In this document: positions 12,311-22,840 of the stretch, one piece after another
Layout of the letters: each line of letters starts with the position of its first letter
Numbering within the stretch: position 1 is the first letter of the stretch
Source of the DNA: Parascedosporium putredinis
Taxonomy: Eukaryota > Ascomycota > Sordariomycetes > Microascales > Microascaceae
NCBI GenBank assembly: GCA_949357655.1
Contig: CASHTG010000008.1
Coordinates: forward strand, 682,001-746,000
Length of the DNA stretch: 64,000 nucleotides
Direction: 5' to 3'
Position numbers and translations under genes: made by a program
The notes under the pieces: generated by a model
What the model was told of the DNA's origin: nothing
The model's database searches: none
Seen by the model: only the letters and a program-made list of their open reading frames with translations

Positions 12311-12921
12311 GGCTTTAGAAAGGGCGAAGAGTACGTCCGGGCTTGTTACATTTAATGTCTATGAGATCTTTTTGTTTCGCTTCATCCACGCATTTGGCAG
12401 CCTAGAGGCTATAATGATGGCATTTTTCATCTTTCTTTCTCTTTTTCCTTGAGATCATGGGGCATCCCCGCCAAGTAACATGTTAAATATAAACTTGAGT
12501 TGTTATGTATATACGGATAAGTTGTACCGCTGGTCCAATGGAGCATGAGGCAATTTTGAGGTTATGGCCACGGAAGAGTTCGTGATATTCTCATCAAGGG
12601 TCAGTCACGACAACAGCACGTTTGGATTCAGCCAGATAGATCCATGTATTCGATTTGTCAATTGGACAAACCGTCTTATTACTATCATGGCTAAGCATCT
12701 AGGACGCTTTTTGTATTTTCATCAATACACTCAGATTGTCAATTGGACAAGCTGTTTCCTAATGGAAGGGGAATCTATGCTATCATGATTATAGAGCCAA
12801 CGTTCATGCGCTTCGAGACGAAAAAGAAAAGAAAAATAGCCCACAAATTCACAAACCATGAAGAAGGGGAAGGGAAAGCATCGTAAATAAGAAGAGTAAA
12901 GTAGACACTGCAAGGTCTCTT
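12311..12921. other. Intergenic region between convergent genes
   Basis: The Agd3-like gene (plus) and the metalloprotease gene (minus) converge here. No coding sequence is supported. It contains two copies of TTGTCAATTGGACAA at 12655-12669 and 12736-12750, 81 bases apart. Confidence 0.6.
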
Positions 12922-15190
12922 TTATGCGCATACCTCGGAAACAGAAGGCACCTCCTCGCATCCGACCGTATCGCAGAGCACATCACACGTCACTCCCTCG
13001 GCGACCCAGACAAAGTTTTGGATGCCCCGAATCGGGATCCTCCAGTTCTTGGTCGAGTCGGTTCCGTAGGCGCTCTTATAGCCGGGACGGCAGGCGCAGT
13101 AGGAGCGGGGAGCGGAACTGAGGAGAGGAGCGGGATACACGCAAGTTTGGGAAGTGCTGATGTGGCATTGGTTGTTGTGAGGGTTGCATGTAGCCGGGCA
13201 GCCGGTGGTATCGACGGGCTTGTCACCAGGCTTGTCACCAGGCTTGTCACCAGGTTTATCACCAGGCTTGTCACCAGGCTTGTCCCCGGGCTTGTCACCA
13301 GGCTTATCACCAGGCTTGTCTCCGGGCTTGTCACCAGGCTTATCACCAGGCTTCTCGCCGGGCTTGTCGCCGGGCTTGTCGCCGGGGCAGGTAGGCGGCG
13401 CAGGGCACGAGCAAGTGCCTGTTCCAGGAGCATCTACGTCGGGGACACGGATAGCCGGCGGCGCACGCTCAAGACAATCCGTGGAGCCGGCAGAGGGAGG
13501 CTCGAAGGGGTCAATGGGGGCAGAGGGTTACGTTGATCGATGGGGAGTACGGGGTACTCGGGGTACATGGGATCGGGCGAGTCGTCAAGGCTGATGTCGA
13601 CAATGTTTTCGTTGTTGCGCTCGCACTCGACGTTATCCTCGAGAAGCAGCTCGAGCAAATCACCGGGCAGGGGTGCTCAATGGTGGCACGGCTCTGGATG
13701 GGGTTGACGATGCAGTCGGCCTGGTTCTTGATACCGCGGCGGACGCCGAGGAAGCGGGCGTAGATTCTAGCCTTTTGGCCGGTGGTGAAGCCGAAGCCAT
13801 CTTCACCCTTGATGCTGGAGTACTGAAGAATATGGCAAAAGGCCAGAGGTCAGCACAAATTGGCTTGGACGGCTGCATTGGGGAGGGAAGGGAAGCAAGC
13901 CGGCTGGTTGAACGGGAAGAATGACTCACACTCATAAAGTTATACTGCAGGACCGCGCCCCTCTCGCCGCAGGGTGCTTGCAAGTTATCAAAGATATCGG
14001 GACGGTAGGCCGGGAACATCTTGGTGTCCTGGATAAGATCGGTATCGGGATTCTGGGTGCACGAAGTATCATCGGCCTTGGACTCGTCAAAGACGTGGCG
14101 TAGGCCCAGCCAGTGGCCGATTTCGTGGGCAAGGTTGGACCCTTCGTGGCGCAGGTCGACGCCGGCGCCGGGGAGGGTATCCCTAACCATGACGACGCCG
14201 TCGAAGCTGCGCTCGTAGGCGTTGAGGGTGGCGTCGGGGAACATGGCATACTAGTAGGCAGCAGTTAGTTCGGTCACGTACTACATATAGGGCTTCCTCT
14301 AGATTATGCGCTCGGCATCTCATCTTCTAAGCAGGGCTGATGCTTGGTGAAACTTACGCCGATGGTGGACTCCCCAGGGGTGTCACCGGGAACATCTTCC
14401 GTGATCCAGACATTCAGGTCGGCGTAGGTGCCGGACCTGGAGAAGCGGCGGTGGGCATGCTTCTGGTTAAACTTGGATGTGGCGAAATTCGCGTTGACGC
14501 GGTAGTTGACGTCCCTTTGGACAAAGCTGATATCGAGCTTTCCGTAAACCTTGTTGAGGTATGCCGTCTGTTCACTAGGGTTAGCCTCTCCTTCTACATT
14601 GGCTGGACTTGAGACCCCTCTGGGGACTCTCTTTGTCTCTTCCTCCTAGGCCGCGCGGTGAGTAAGGGTTTCCATACCTGGTTCCTAATCTGCTGGTGGG
14701 TGACCTTGCTGAAATCGCTCTCCTTGGAGACAATGACATGGTAATAGATGTTGATGCTCAGCTTCGTCGCCGCGCAGTAGTTTTTGTACACGGGCGGCTT
14801 AGGAGGCTTCCCGAGGACCGCGTCAATGGCGTTGTTCAGGTAATTCCTCAGCTTGCGGAAAGGATTCCCGAATCTCCGCACGATCCTGGTGGTGCCGGCC
14901 GGGAGGCGCGGTGTCGTCGGTAGGGGTAAGGCAGCTGGAAACGACGACGGGATCGTCCTTGACGGGGGCCAACTGCTTGAAGAACTCGAAATACTCGATC
15001 TCGAGGGCGTTGACGTGCTCAGAAAAGTTGGTGAGGTAGGGCGGCGCGACGAACTGGGTGCCCTCGTAGTAATCGTGGATGTTGAGGGAGTAGTCGGAGC
15101 CCACGGCGGCTTCGCCGACGGCGAAGAAGAGCGGACCCAGCGACAGCGCGGGAGCGCCGCCGCGAGGGTCTGGCGGAGAATTCCTCGCAT
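12922..15190 (-). CDS. Secreted M43-type metalloprotease with PGDK repeats and Cys-rich tail
   Basis: A zinc endopeptidase of the metzincin/pappalysin (M43) group, expected to act outside the cell. Exons on the minus strand: 15190-14678, 14567-14358, 14250-13930, 13822-12922 (GTATGG, GTAAGT, GTGAGT donors). It opens with a signal peptide and a propeptide-like region. The catalytic motif HEIGHWLGLRH spans the third exon, followed by the Cys/Pro-rich loop (CTQNPDTD) and the Met-turn segment YNFMSYSS across the third intron, ending GQKARIYARF. After the protease comes a low-complexity linker, about 13-14 PGDK/GDKP units (13217-13390), and a Cys-rich C-terminal domain of about 80 residues with SYCACRPGYKS, EGF-like in look. 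Four frame breaks: about 15150-15160, about 14900, 13663-13664, 13516-13520; repaired length is about 648 residues. Confidence 0.87.
13217..13390 (-). repeat. 12-bp tandem array encoding Pro-Gly-Asp-Lys units
   Basis: About fourteen copies of a 12-base unit (plus-strand form GGCTTGTCACCA with small changes). They encode a PGDK linker between the protease domain and the Cys-rich tail. The alternating charge suggests an extended, flexible spacer, perhaps O-glycosylated or wall-binding. Confidence 0.85.
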
Positions 15191-16402
15191 GGTTTCTCTG
15201 TGTGAGGGACAGAAATTTGTCTGGTTCGTTGCCCTTGCGTGGTCGTACGGCAGACGTGGCTAGCAAAGGCGCTCGTCAACACATGAAAGGCGAGAGGCAA
15301 GAGAGGAAAGAGGGAAACAAGATGCAAACGGCGAAAAAGAGCGTGCGTATTGCAAGGTATTATGACTTCTTTACCTCTCTCCCGTAGATGGAAAGGAACC
15401 ACACGCTACGACGATTTGCTTTGCTAATGGAAATGCAGTAGCGGGCTCATTGGGTTGAACCGAACCCTGAGTCCCCTTTTGTTTTTGGGGTCCGGGCTGG
15501 CCTCCATCAAGGGAGGAACCACTCCGGAACCAAGCCCGCGCCACGCCCACTGCCATTCGGGAGGGCGCTTTTCAGGCTAGCACCGCATCAATATTTTCCT
15601 TCTTCTTCGCCCTGAGAGCCCAAAGACCTGAGTCCAAGGTTTCAAAGAGCGGGGATCACCAAATCATGCATCCCGGCAGACATTAAGACGACGGGGGAGC
15701 TAAACAGATTCGGGCGTGTACAGCCTCATCAGATCAATAATGAGACTCTATTCGGACTAGCGCGGCAGTTTAAGCATACGAGGGGCTTCAGCTCCCAACC
15801 AATGGTCTGGCTCGAGAGTGTCCGGGGGTCGATGTTTAATGGTCTGGGCAATGCCCTCGCCCTCTCTGCCACTAATGTTACCTCTTCAGCCGCATTCAGC
15901 CCAAAAGGTGAAGATCGAACAGAGAATCGCCGCCCGCCAAGGGAGCATTCTGTTTAGGGCGAACGCTGAGACCCAAGCTAATGGGAGGCGCAGGAGGAAG
16001 GGAGACTCGAGCTTTCTTTTTCTTTTGCATGTCGTCTCTTTTTTTTTTGAGGGGTTTTATTTCCTTCTTTGATTCCGAAAAGGGTGGAATTCCTCCGCAC
16101 GCCGCCTTGGCATTGATATCTCAACCTCTGATTCCCCCATTTCCAGACCCCCTTCGCTTTCGCCCAACTTTTGTGATCTGGGTTCTCTCTCTTCCCTTTT
16201 CCTTTTTTTCCTTTGGCAAACATTCCGACCCGACCAGCGCATCTATTTTACTAGTTCGATTCCTCTGCAAGCGCCAAGACCGCCTTTGCAGATCGATTTT
16301 TCTTTTTCTCTCGTCATCCATCCTTGCAAGTTCTTCGCTTTGCCTGCCTGCTGCTGCGACCTACCTCGACCGAAACCAAGAACGAGAGTCCAAGAAGCCA
16401 CG
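15191..16402. other. Divergent promoter region
   Basis: It lies between the divergent metalloprotease and SUR7-type genes. No supportable coding sequence. From about 15990 the plus strand becomes C/T-rich, as expected for the leader of the SUR7-type gene. Confidence 0.5.
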
Positions 16403-17554
16403 ATGAAAGCCCCGCCGGCCTTGAGCCTACTGTCGACGACAGCGAGCTTGGTCTCGCTGGCACTACTCCTCGTGATCCCCTCGTCTCCATCACAGCGAGC
16501 CCCAACCATGTCCCCTCTCTCGAGTTTTGCACGATAGACGCGTCCGCTACTAAAGTCACCATCGGGGACGACGAGCTCGTCGGCCTGCCGGACGCCAACG
16601 ACTACTCGCGGCAGAAACAAGTGTACAAGGTGTTCCTGCTCAACTACTGCAGCGGGACGCGGGAGGCAGGATCCCAGGACACCGACATGGACTACTGCTC
16701 CGAGACGGGCGAGGAGATTTGGGATCTGCTGGACCCCTGGATCGTGTGGGGAGTCAAGCTCAAGTCGGACGGGAGCGCCAGCTTCGGGTGGCTGGATCGG
16801 GGCCCGGATTGGCTGTGGATAGCCTACATTGCCGGCGGCATCTTCGGATCCCTGTCTGTGATATCCGCCTTGGTCCCGGTGCATAGGCTTAGCTTTGCCA
16901 AATGGCCCGTCGTAATTGTTGCGTCGGTGAGTGATCTTTTACCAATCTCGGGCTCAATATTTCCCTTTCCTCGCCTGCCCCTCCTCCATTGGTTTCCTTG
17001 TTTTGCCTACCCTCGTCCATGTTCCCCATGATCATCCCCCAATCCTTGATGAGTGATCATCATCCTCCGAGCTACCTTGCCGCATGGGGGTTCGCTTATA
17101 CCAGCCCAATCATCTCGTTCGTTGTGCTAACGCATAGGCTTCCCCTTTCCAGCTGACCGCCATTGTCCAACTGAGCATTGCCATCGCCGCCCAGATCACG
17201 TTTGGCACCCTCGTCGCGTCCGCCGACGACGAGGGCGTCTCCATCACTGCCAAGCTCGGTGTCACCGCCTTCATGATCAACTGGATCGCCGCCCTCTCCG
17301 CCGTCGTTGCCGCCGCCACCCGCGTCGTGCGCGTGCGGGAGATCAAGAAGGACAACATCCGCACGAAGCACGACGTGGGCCTCCGCGAGTTCCTTGCTGG
17401 GACGGGCTCGCACAAGTATACCGAGGTGGAAGGCATGTCGTTGCAGAACCAGCACGTCGATGTGGACAACCCCAGGACGACGCTAGGTAACTTCCAACAC
17501 GACGTGACCCACCAGGAGTCCAAGTATGAACCGTATAGGCCGGCGCAAACATAA
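16403..17554 (+). CDS. SUR7/PalI-type four-helix plasma-membrane protein
   Basis: Probable integral membrane protein of the SUR7/PalI (claudin-like) group, which organises eisosomes, cell-wall integrity or pH sensing. Two exons, 16403-16926 and 17153-17554 (GTGAGT..CCAG), about 308 residues after repair. Topology fits the family: an N-terminal hydrophobic helix (MKAPPALSLL..), a long extracellular loop with two Cys (EFCTID; NYCSGTR; DYCSETG) and then three membrane helices (WLWIAYIAGGIFGSL; LTAIVQLSIAIAAQ; AFMINWIAALSAVVAAAT). A basic cytoplasmic tail ends at 17554. One frame break at 16477-16480 (CCCC, one C short) falls just after the first helix. I am sure of the membrane topology, less so of the exact subfamily. 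Confidence 0.75.
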
Positions 17555-17923
17555 AGGGAGGAAGTAAGCATGCCTCGTGAACCGTGGGAGTTTCTTCATT
17601 TTGGATCTGTTTTTACACTCGGATTGAGCGATCTGTTTGTCCCCATTTTCTTTCTCATGTTCTGTACATGTAATGCATTATGCCTTCAAGGGTCGAGCGT
17701 CACCAATTGGCGCCCATTGAAAGATTTACGTTAATATCCTGTCCCTTCATTTTTCACAATGTGTGTATTCAATGTTCTTTATGTGGCGTTTTACTCGACA
17801 CTATCGGTATCTGGTTTGAGCAGAGAGGAACGAGCCAGGTCGAGCTTCGCAAAACAAGACAGTTCTACCGCGTAAACGGTTCTTGACCATTCTCGGGCTT
17901 CGGTTTGAACATCCGAAAAAGCG

Positions 17924-18024
17924 GGTAAGATGGCCGAGCGGTCTAAGGCGCCAGGTTAAGGTTAGCTTAACGAATAATTCCTGGTCCAGGTAACTGGGCG
18001 TGAGTTCGAATCTCACTCTTATCA
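17924..18024 (+). tRNA. tRNA-Leu(AAG) with intron
   Basis: The acceptor stem GGTAAGA pairs with TCTTATC (one G-T pair), followed by discriminator A. The D arm is GCCGAGCGGTCTAAGGC, the anticodon stem CCAGG/CCTGG, the anticodon AAG at 17958-17960, the class II variable arm TCCAGGTAACTGGGC and the T arm GTGAG-TTCGAAT-CTCAC. An intron of about 17 nt sits in the canonical place, one base 3' of the anticodon (about 17962-17978). A34 would be read as inosine, decoding CUU/CUC. CCA is not encoded, as expected for a nuclear eukaryotic gene. Confidence 0.93.
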
Positions 18025-18027
18025 CGA

Positions 18028-18034
18028 TTTTTTT
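18028..18034 (+). terminator. RNA polymerase III terminator of tRNA-Leu
   Basis: A run of seven T a few bases after the tRNA 3' end, the normal stop signal for Pol III. Confidence 0.8.
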
Positions 18035-20100
18035 GTCTCTCCTCACTCCTTCTACTCTTGTTGGTTTTTATTTTTGCAAATGAGATACGCAAGGGTAGCA
18101 AAAGTTCAAGCCTCGCAAAGTTTGCGGGACGCTAGAAGGCAGGGAGGTAGCTTGTCGACGTTGCGGAAAATCGGACAACGGAAGTAGCAAAGTGCATTCA
18201 ATGTCCACAAGGGCAATTGAAGGCAGCTAGCTGGGCCCGGCTTGAAGGCGATGAGCTGAAAAGTTGCAAGAGCTAGCAAGAGGTGAAATATTCGTCCAGC
18301 TACCTTCAAAGAGCTCTCGACACACCATCCCTTCTCTGAGCTATGCCTTTCTTCGCCACCCCATTCACTTGGCCAACCAGATCGCCTCCCTTGAGCAAAA
18401 AGCTTGAGAGATGCCAGGTACCATTTGCCACTGACGCAGGGTTCGAGGCAAGCTCTCAAGCTCGAGCTATATGTCCCAAGGGTTGATTGAGCTTCGTACA
18501 TGCACACGTTGACACATCCCGCTCCGTGTTCGTAGACATCTATGGATCCCATCTCCTTTTTCGTCAACGCCGTCAAGCAGCTGGTTCTGACACGCCACCT
18601 CCCAGTCTGTCCCGACGAAAGTGGCCAAAATATTGCTTCCCGTCCGTTACTCCTTTCTAGAGGGTCTCCCCGAGATGTCAAGCCAAGTCGCGGGCCCGCG
18701 GAGTGACGAAATCGTATGTCGGCCGAAGTAGATCAGTCTACTATGCGCGAGCGACGGGAAAGAAATGAGATGGCGAGACTCAATCCCGGTCACAGGTTGC
18801 AGGATAGACATCAAAGGACCACGAGTGCAGCCTTCGATCTTCACATCGCCAGAAACGCGGATAGTGCTGGCCGAGTCACGGGTATTATGCATTTGCCATG
18901 GGAGGAATAAGATCTGCATATCGGTGACCTTGCCCTCGCGAGCCCATCTTTCTTCAAGTTGATCTAGAACAATGACGTCGAGTCTCCGCCCGATTAATGT
19001 ATCCCGGGGCGGCATCGAGCTCCTCGTCGTAATGCCTGGAACGGACTGGGAATTGGGATCCGCCACTATCGCATAAAGTCGGCTAATTAAGCTGATACTA
19101 TGCGCCCTCAGCCCTTTTTTTTTTGCAGGTTCTCGCCCTTCATCAATGGCCAGCTCCACCCTGTTACCCAGTTGCGTAGCTGGACGGTTTTCAATTTGAC
19201 GAAGCCTGCGCCGCCCGGTAAATTAACTTCAAACCGGACCCAGCACCGCGTTTGCCACGTTGGGACCGTCGATCGCTGAGGTTCGTCCGTCGCCCTGTCT
19301 GCACGTTGCAAACCCTGCGCCTGTCAATTGACATGTAGGGAGGATCAGCTCCGAAAACCAAAGCCTCTGGGTCGACAGTCGTTTACACGGGCGGGGAAGC
19401 TAATCAATTAAGAGGAGAAAAGAAGGAGGAAAATCTATCCTCAAAACACTCCAAACGGCCAAAAGAGCGCTACTCCAATATGGAAAGCCGTATCATCTGT
19501 GGTTGCATCGGTCGCGAATACAGCATGGCCGTACCAGAAAATCCAGCTCTGTTGGCGAGGGGGGACCCGGAGACCACGAAAGCGGTACTTTGCAGCCTTC
19601 GTCACCATTCCAGTCCTTCCCCGGATTCAATTGATTTTGTGATCGTGCGAACATTGAAGCGATATTGTCCCGCCGCAGAAAGGGTATGCACCCCCGCCGA
19701 TCGAATATGTCCTCGGGAAGGCGTGTTGTCTTGCAGATCGTTCCCGTACTGGATGGTGCGCTTAATATCTTTTAAACGAGGTCCAGACGATGCCGTCTCG
19801 GTAAGAGCACGGAGCGGAGTCGAATGAAGTCAACGGCGAAGCTGATAGCAGCTGGAGCTTGTTATTTTTGTGATATAGTCGACGCGTTTCGGATAATGGA
19901 TCTTCATTAACTTCACGTACATGGAAGTCATTCCCGGTCGACCAACGACGACCCAATCTCTGAGAATGCTTGGGTATCACATGTTTGAGATTCAACTCGT
20001 CTTTGACCAAGATCTTGCTAGATTTTGGACGAGCGAGCAGGTTTTATCCTGTCTCAGGGACTGACAGCTATGGATTCCAGAACAAAACTAGAAGGAATAT
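18035..20100. other. Intergenic region with uncertain minus-strand frames
   Basis: Two minus-strand frames (18106-18681, 191 codons; 18647-19159, 170 codons) have no recognisable domain. The second has a fairly protein-like composition and might be a decayed or novel gene, but neither has clear initiation context or conserved motifs. The rest is promoter-like sequence. Confidence 0.35.
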
Positions 20101-20104
20101 CAGA

Positions 20105-20110
20105 TATAAA
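20105..20110 (+). promoter_or_regulatory. TATA box of the CBM1 repeat protein gene
   Basis: TATAAA lies 161 bases upstream of the start codon at 20271, followed by a C/T-rich leader. Spacing and context fit a fungal core promoter of an inducible secreted-protein gene. Confidence 0.55.
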
Positions 20111-20270
20111 AGGGCCCTGTCCTTCGAGAAAGAATCGACTTATTTTATCTCCATCAACCATCGCTCTCACCTCCCATCGTCACAAACCACCATCCTTCAT
20201 CCAACTGTCCGCCCCTCTTCCATTCACTACACCCACTTCTCCCTGCTCCAGGACTCTCTAAGACACCACT

Positions 20271-21392
20271 ATGCGCACCATGGGTCACAAGTCTTTCCTC
20301 CTCGCCCTCCTCGCGGCCACCAGCGTCCAGGGCAGCGTCATCCGCTACCGCCAAGATGCTCCTACTTCGGCAGTTGAGGAAGTCACCAGCACCGTTGACG
20401 CGTCCGCTAGCACCACGGTTGCCATCAGCTCAACCACTTCTGGCGTAGATGTCGAGCCAACTGACGTCCCTTCGGATCCTGAACAGCCAGAGGACCCCGA
20501 GGCCCCCGAGGTCCCAGAGGTCCCGGAGGTCCCGGAGGTCCCGGAGGTCCCGGAGGTTCCTGAGCAACCGGAAGACCCTGAAGTGCCCGAAGTCCCGGAG
20601 GTCCCGGAAACACCGGAGCAGCCCGAGGTCCCCGGTATGCCTGGTATGCCTGGTATGCCTGGTATGCCTGGTATGCCAGAGATGCCCGGTATGCCAGAGA
20701 TGCCCGGTATGCCTGGAATGCCGGGGATGCCCGAAATGCCCGGTATGCCTGGAATGCCCGGTATGCCCGGTATGCCTGGCATGCCTGGACAGCCCGAACA
20801 ACCCCAACAGCCTGAGCAGCCCCAACAACCCGAGCAGCCTCAGCAGCCCGAACAACCCCAGCAGCCTGAACAACCCCAGCAGCCTGAGCAGCCCCAACAA
20901 CCCGAGCAGCCTCAGCAACCCGAGCAGCCTCAGCAACCCGAGCAGCCTCAGCAGCCTGAACAACCTCAGCAGCCCGAGCAACCTCAACAACCCGAGCAAC
21001 CCCAGCAGCCTGAGCAACCCCAGCAACCCCAGCAACCCGAACAGCCTCAGCAGCCTGAGCAGCCCCAACAACCCGAACAACCTCAGCAGCCTGAACAACC
21101 TCAGCAGCCTGAACAACCTCAACAACCTGAGCAGCCCCAGCAGCCCGAGCAGCCTCAACAACCTGAGCAGCCCCAGCAGCCCGAACAGCCTCAGCAGCCC
21201 GAACAACCCCAGCAGCCCGGCGCTGGCGGCTCTGCAGATGTCTACCAACAATGTGGCGGCTTGAACTGGACAGGAGCAACTCAATGCTCCGAGGGAACAT
21301 GCACCGAGATCAACGAGTACTACCACCAATGTATTCCCAACGGAGCCCCGGGTGGTGACCAGGGTCAGAACCCTCCTCAGCAGCAGCAGTAG
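20271..21392 (+). CDS. Secreted Pro/Gln/Met-Pro-Gly repeat protein with C-terminal CBM1
   Basis: Single exon, 373 residues, no frame break. Met1 and Met4 both precede a good signal peptide (SFLLALLAATSVQG) and a Ser/Thr-rich segment. Then come three successive repeat blocks: VPE/VPEQPEDPE (20506-20630), MPG/MPE (20634-20790) and more than twenty PEQPQQ units (about 20791-21222). The last domain, from about 21238, is a CBM1 fungal cellulose-binding module: YQQCGGLNWTG, then TQCSEGTC and YYHQC, with all four cysteines and the aromatic face residues. A short Gln/Gly tail follows. No catalytic domain is present. It is probably a wall- or cellulose-associated adhesin, scaffold or effector-like protein; function is inferred from architecture only. 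Confidence 0.87.
   Translation: MRTMGHKSFLLALLAATSVQGSVIRYRQDAPTSAVEEVTSTVDASASTTVAISSTTSGVDVEPTDVPSDPEQPEDPEAPEVPEVPEVPEVPEVPEVPEQPEDPEVPEVPEVPETPEQPEVPGMPGMPGMPGMPGMPEMPGMPEMPGMPGMPGMPEMPGMPGMPGMPGMPGMPGQPEQPQQPEQPQQPEQPQQPEQPQQPEQPQQPEQPQQPEQPQQPEQPQQPEQPQQPEQPQQPEQPQQPEQPQQPEQPQQPQQPEQPQQPEQPQQPEQPQQPEQPQQPEQPQQPEQPQQPEQPQQPEQPQQPEQPQQPEQPQQPGAGGSADVYQQCGGLNWTGATQCSEGTCTEINEYYHQCIPNGAPGGDQGQNPPQQQQ
20506..21222 (+). repeat. Three-block minisatellite coding region (VPE, MPG, PEQPQQ)
   Basis: Nested tandem repeats of 9 bp (VPE, MPG) and 18 bp (PEQPQQ). Synonymous third-position variation between units (CAG/CAA, CCC/CCT, GAG/GAA) argues the peptide repeat is selected rather than freshly amplified. 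Because stops are absent, long antisense frames also appear here; they are shadows. Confidence 0.9.
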
Positions 21393-21806
21393 ATCAAACG
21401 ATCTGCGCTGGCAGCGAGAGACTGAATACGGGTTCCACGGCGGGAACGGTGGCCTGCGACGTCTCTAAATGTTTTTCTTTGTTCAATTTCCTTTGTTAAT
21501 AACCTGGAAGGTGTTGTCTATTTCTATTGTCTCAGTTGTCGTCGCTGTAATCTCCTAACGCCTAGTTTTGTTATATCAAGATGATTTCTATGATCTGATT
21601 GGCTGTGTCCCCTGTTCACTTGTGACTATCTCCAGTAATAACTCTATCCCCTGTCTTCAACTAGTCCGTGAACAAGGGAGGATTCAAACAAAGCCTCTGT
21701 AGACATATCTCGAACTAAATATTAGACTTGTGCACCTTTAAATGGACAACTGCCTGCATATTGATCACCTCAAACCAACACCCACGTCTTATACTATCAC
21801 CCTTTG
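21393..21806. other. Intergenic region between convergent genes
   Basis: 3' region of the CBM1 repeat gene and of the small minus-strand gene. It is T-rich with no coding sequence seen. Confidence 0.5.
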
Positions 21807-22328
21807 TTACACGCCCACTTGATTCAGCGTCCAGACGAGAGACTCGTTCCAGTTTCGATGAGACCGCCGACGATATTCATCAGTAGCTAGCCCCGTCACA
21901 ACAATCAAATCCAGCATGTGTTGGTCCTGCACAAGCGTAGGAAATTCGAAGCCACCCTTCTTATCGTAGGTGCAGATTGTCCTTTCTTGCTCGTCCTGGA
22001 GACCGAATCCGCCGGCACCGCCTAATCCTTTCCACTGTAATGCCGTCGTCGAGGGATGATGAAAGGCGTGGGAATCGTTAAAGGCGCCTTTTCGCTTGAG
22101 CTTTAGAGGCTGGCCTCCGAACACGACATCGATCGTGGAGGAAAATTTGTGAATGATGGCCGTGCCGACGACGTCTGCTACGCTGGTGCCTCGGGAAATG
22201 GAAAGGTGAGGTTTCGAGGGGTTTCTTTGCACTACGTATAGGGCTCTGCTGTCCTTTCCATCGGTGAGCTGGAAGCTGTTTGTGCCCAGATCCTCAATTA
22301 CTAGAGCCTGCACAGCTGATGAGGCCAT
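21807..22328 (-). CDS. Small DUF6593/tubby-like beta-barrel protein
   Basis: Single exon, 173 residues, intact. Starts MASSAVQALVIEDLG. The sequence reads as successive beta strands (VIHKFSSTIDV in spirit, QPLKLKRKGAF, ALQWKG, TICTYDKKGG) with a late hydrophobic strand (MLDLIVVTGLATDEY). This resembles the small fungal DUF6593-like or tubby-C-terminal-like proteins of unknown function. There is no signal peptide or membrane helix. The gene is convincing because of its unbroken frame and composition; the family name is a judgement from memory and carries less certainty. Confidence 0.7.
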   Translation of the reverse strand: MASSAVQALVIEDLGTNSFQLTDGKDSRALYVVQRNPSKPHLSISRGTSVADVVGTAIIHKFSSTIDVVFGGQPLKLKRKGAFNDSHAFHHPSTTALQWKGLGGAGGFGLQDEQERTICTYDKKGGFEFPTLVQDQHMLDLIVVTGLATDEYRRRSHRNWNESLVWTLNQVGV

Positions 22329-22840
22329 GTTAAGTGTGGTGTAGTCGGTGTATGAGCAGCGTGTAAGATTGCGAACACTATGAACGACTTAGATCTCATC
22401 TAATCAGTGCCCATGGGTCTTGGGGATGATTTATATCACTACATCGCACCAACAGCCCGTTTGTCAGGAGAGCCAAGAATTGGATCCTAGCTGCGAGATC
22501 AATCAAAGATTGAGCACCGCCACCAACAAGCGGAATATGACGAGGTCTTGCGCCGCAGCAGAGACCTTGGAGAGTTACGGTATATGACCCGCGGGGGTAA
22601 TTAAATCTTCCTGTAAGTAGAAAAAAGGGAGTTGTGTTTCCACCTCTCTCACGGCCCGTTGTCCTCTGCGCAGCCACAATAACGGTGCTGCGCTACATTG
22701 CAGTTTCTTGGCAATTCTTTTGGTCTGTAGGGGCCGATGTTCAAAGGAGAGTAAGAAGATAAAAATCAATCAAGGATAAATCAACGGGCTGCTGCGCCCA
22801 TTCGTAGCCTCTCCTTTTATTCATTTTGTACATGTGGTAT

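Noticed and set aside
20425..21329. Antisense frames of about 290-300 codons opposite the CBM1 repeat gene
   Set aside because: The tandem repeats contain no stop in any frame. The antisense products are monotonous, and the sense strand has the signal peptide, CBM1 and TATA box.
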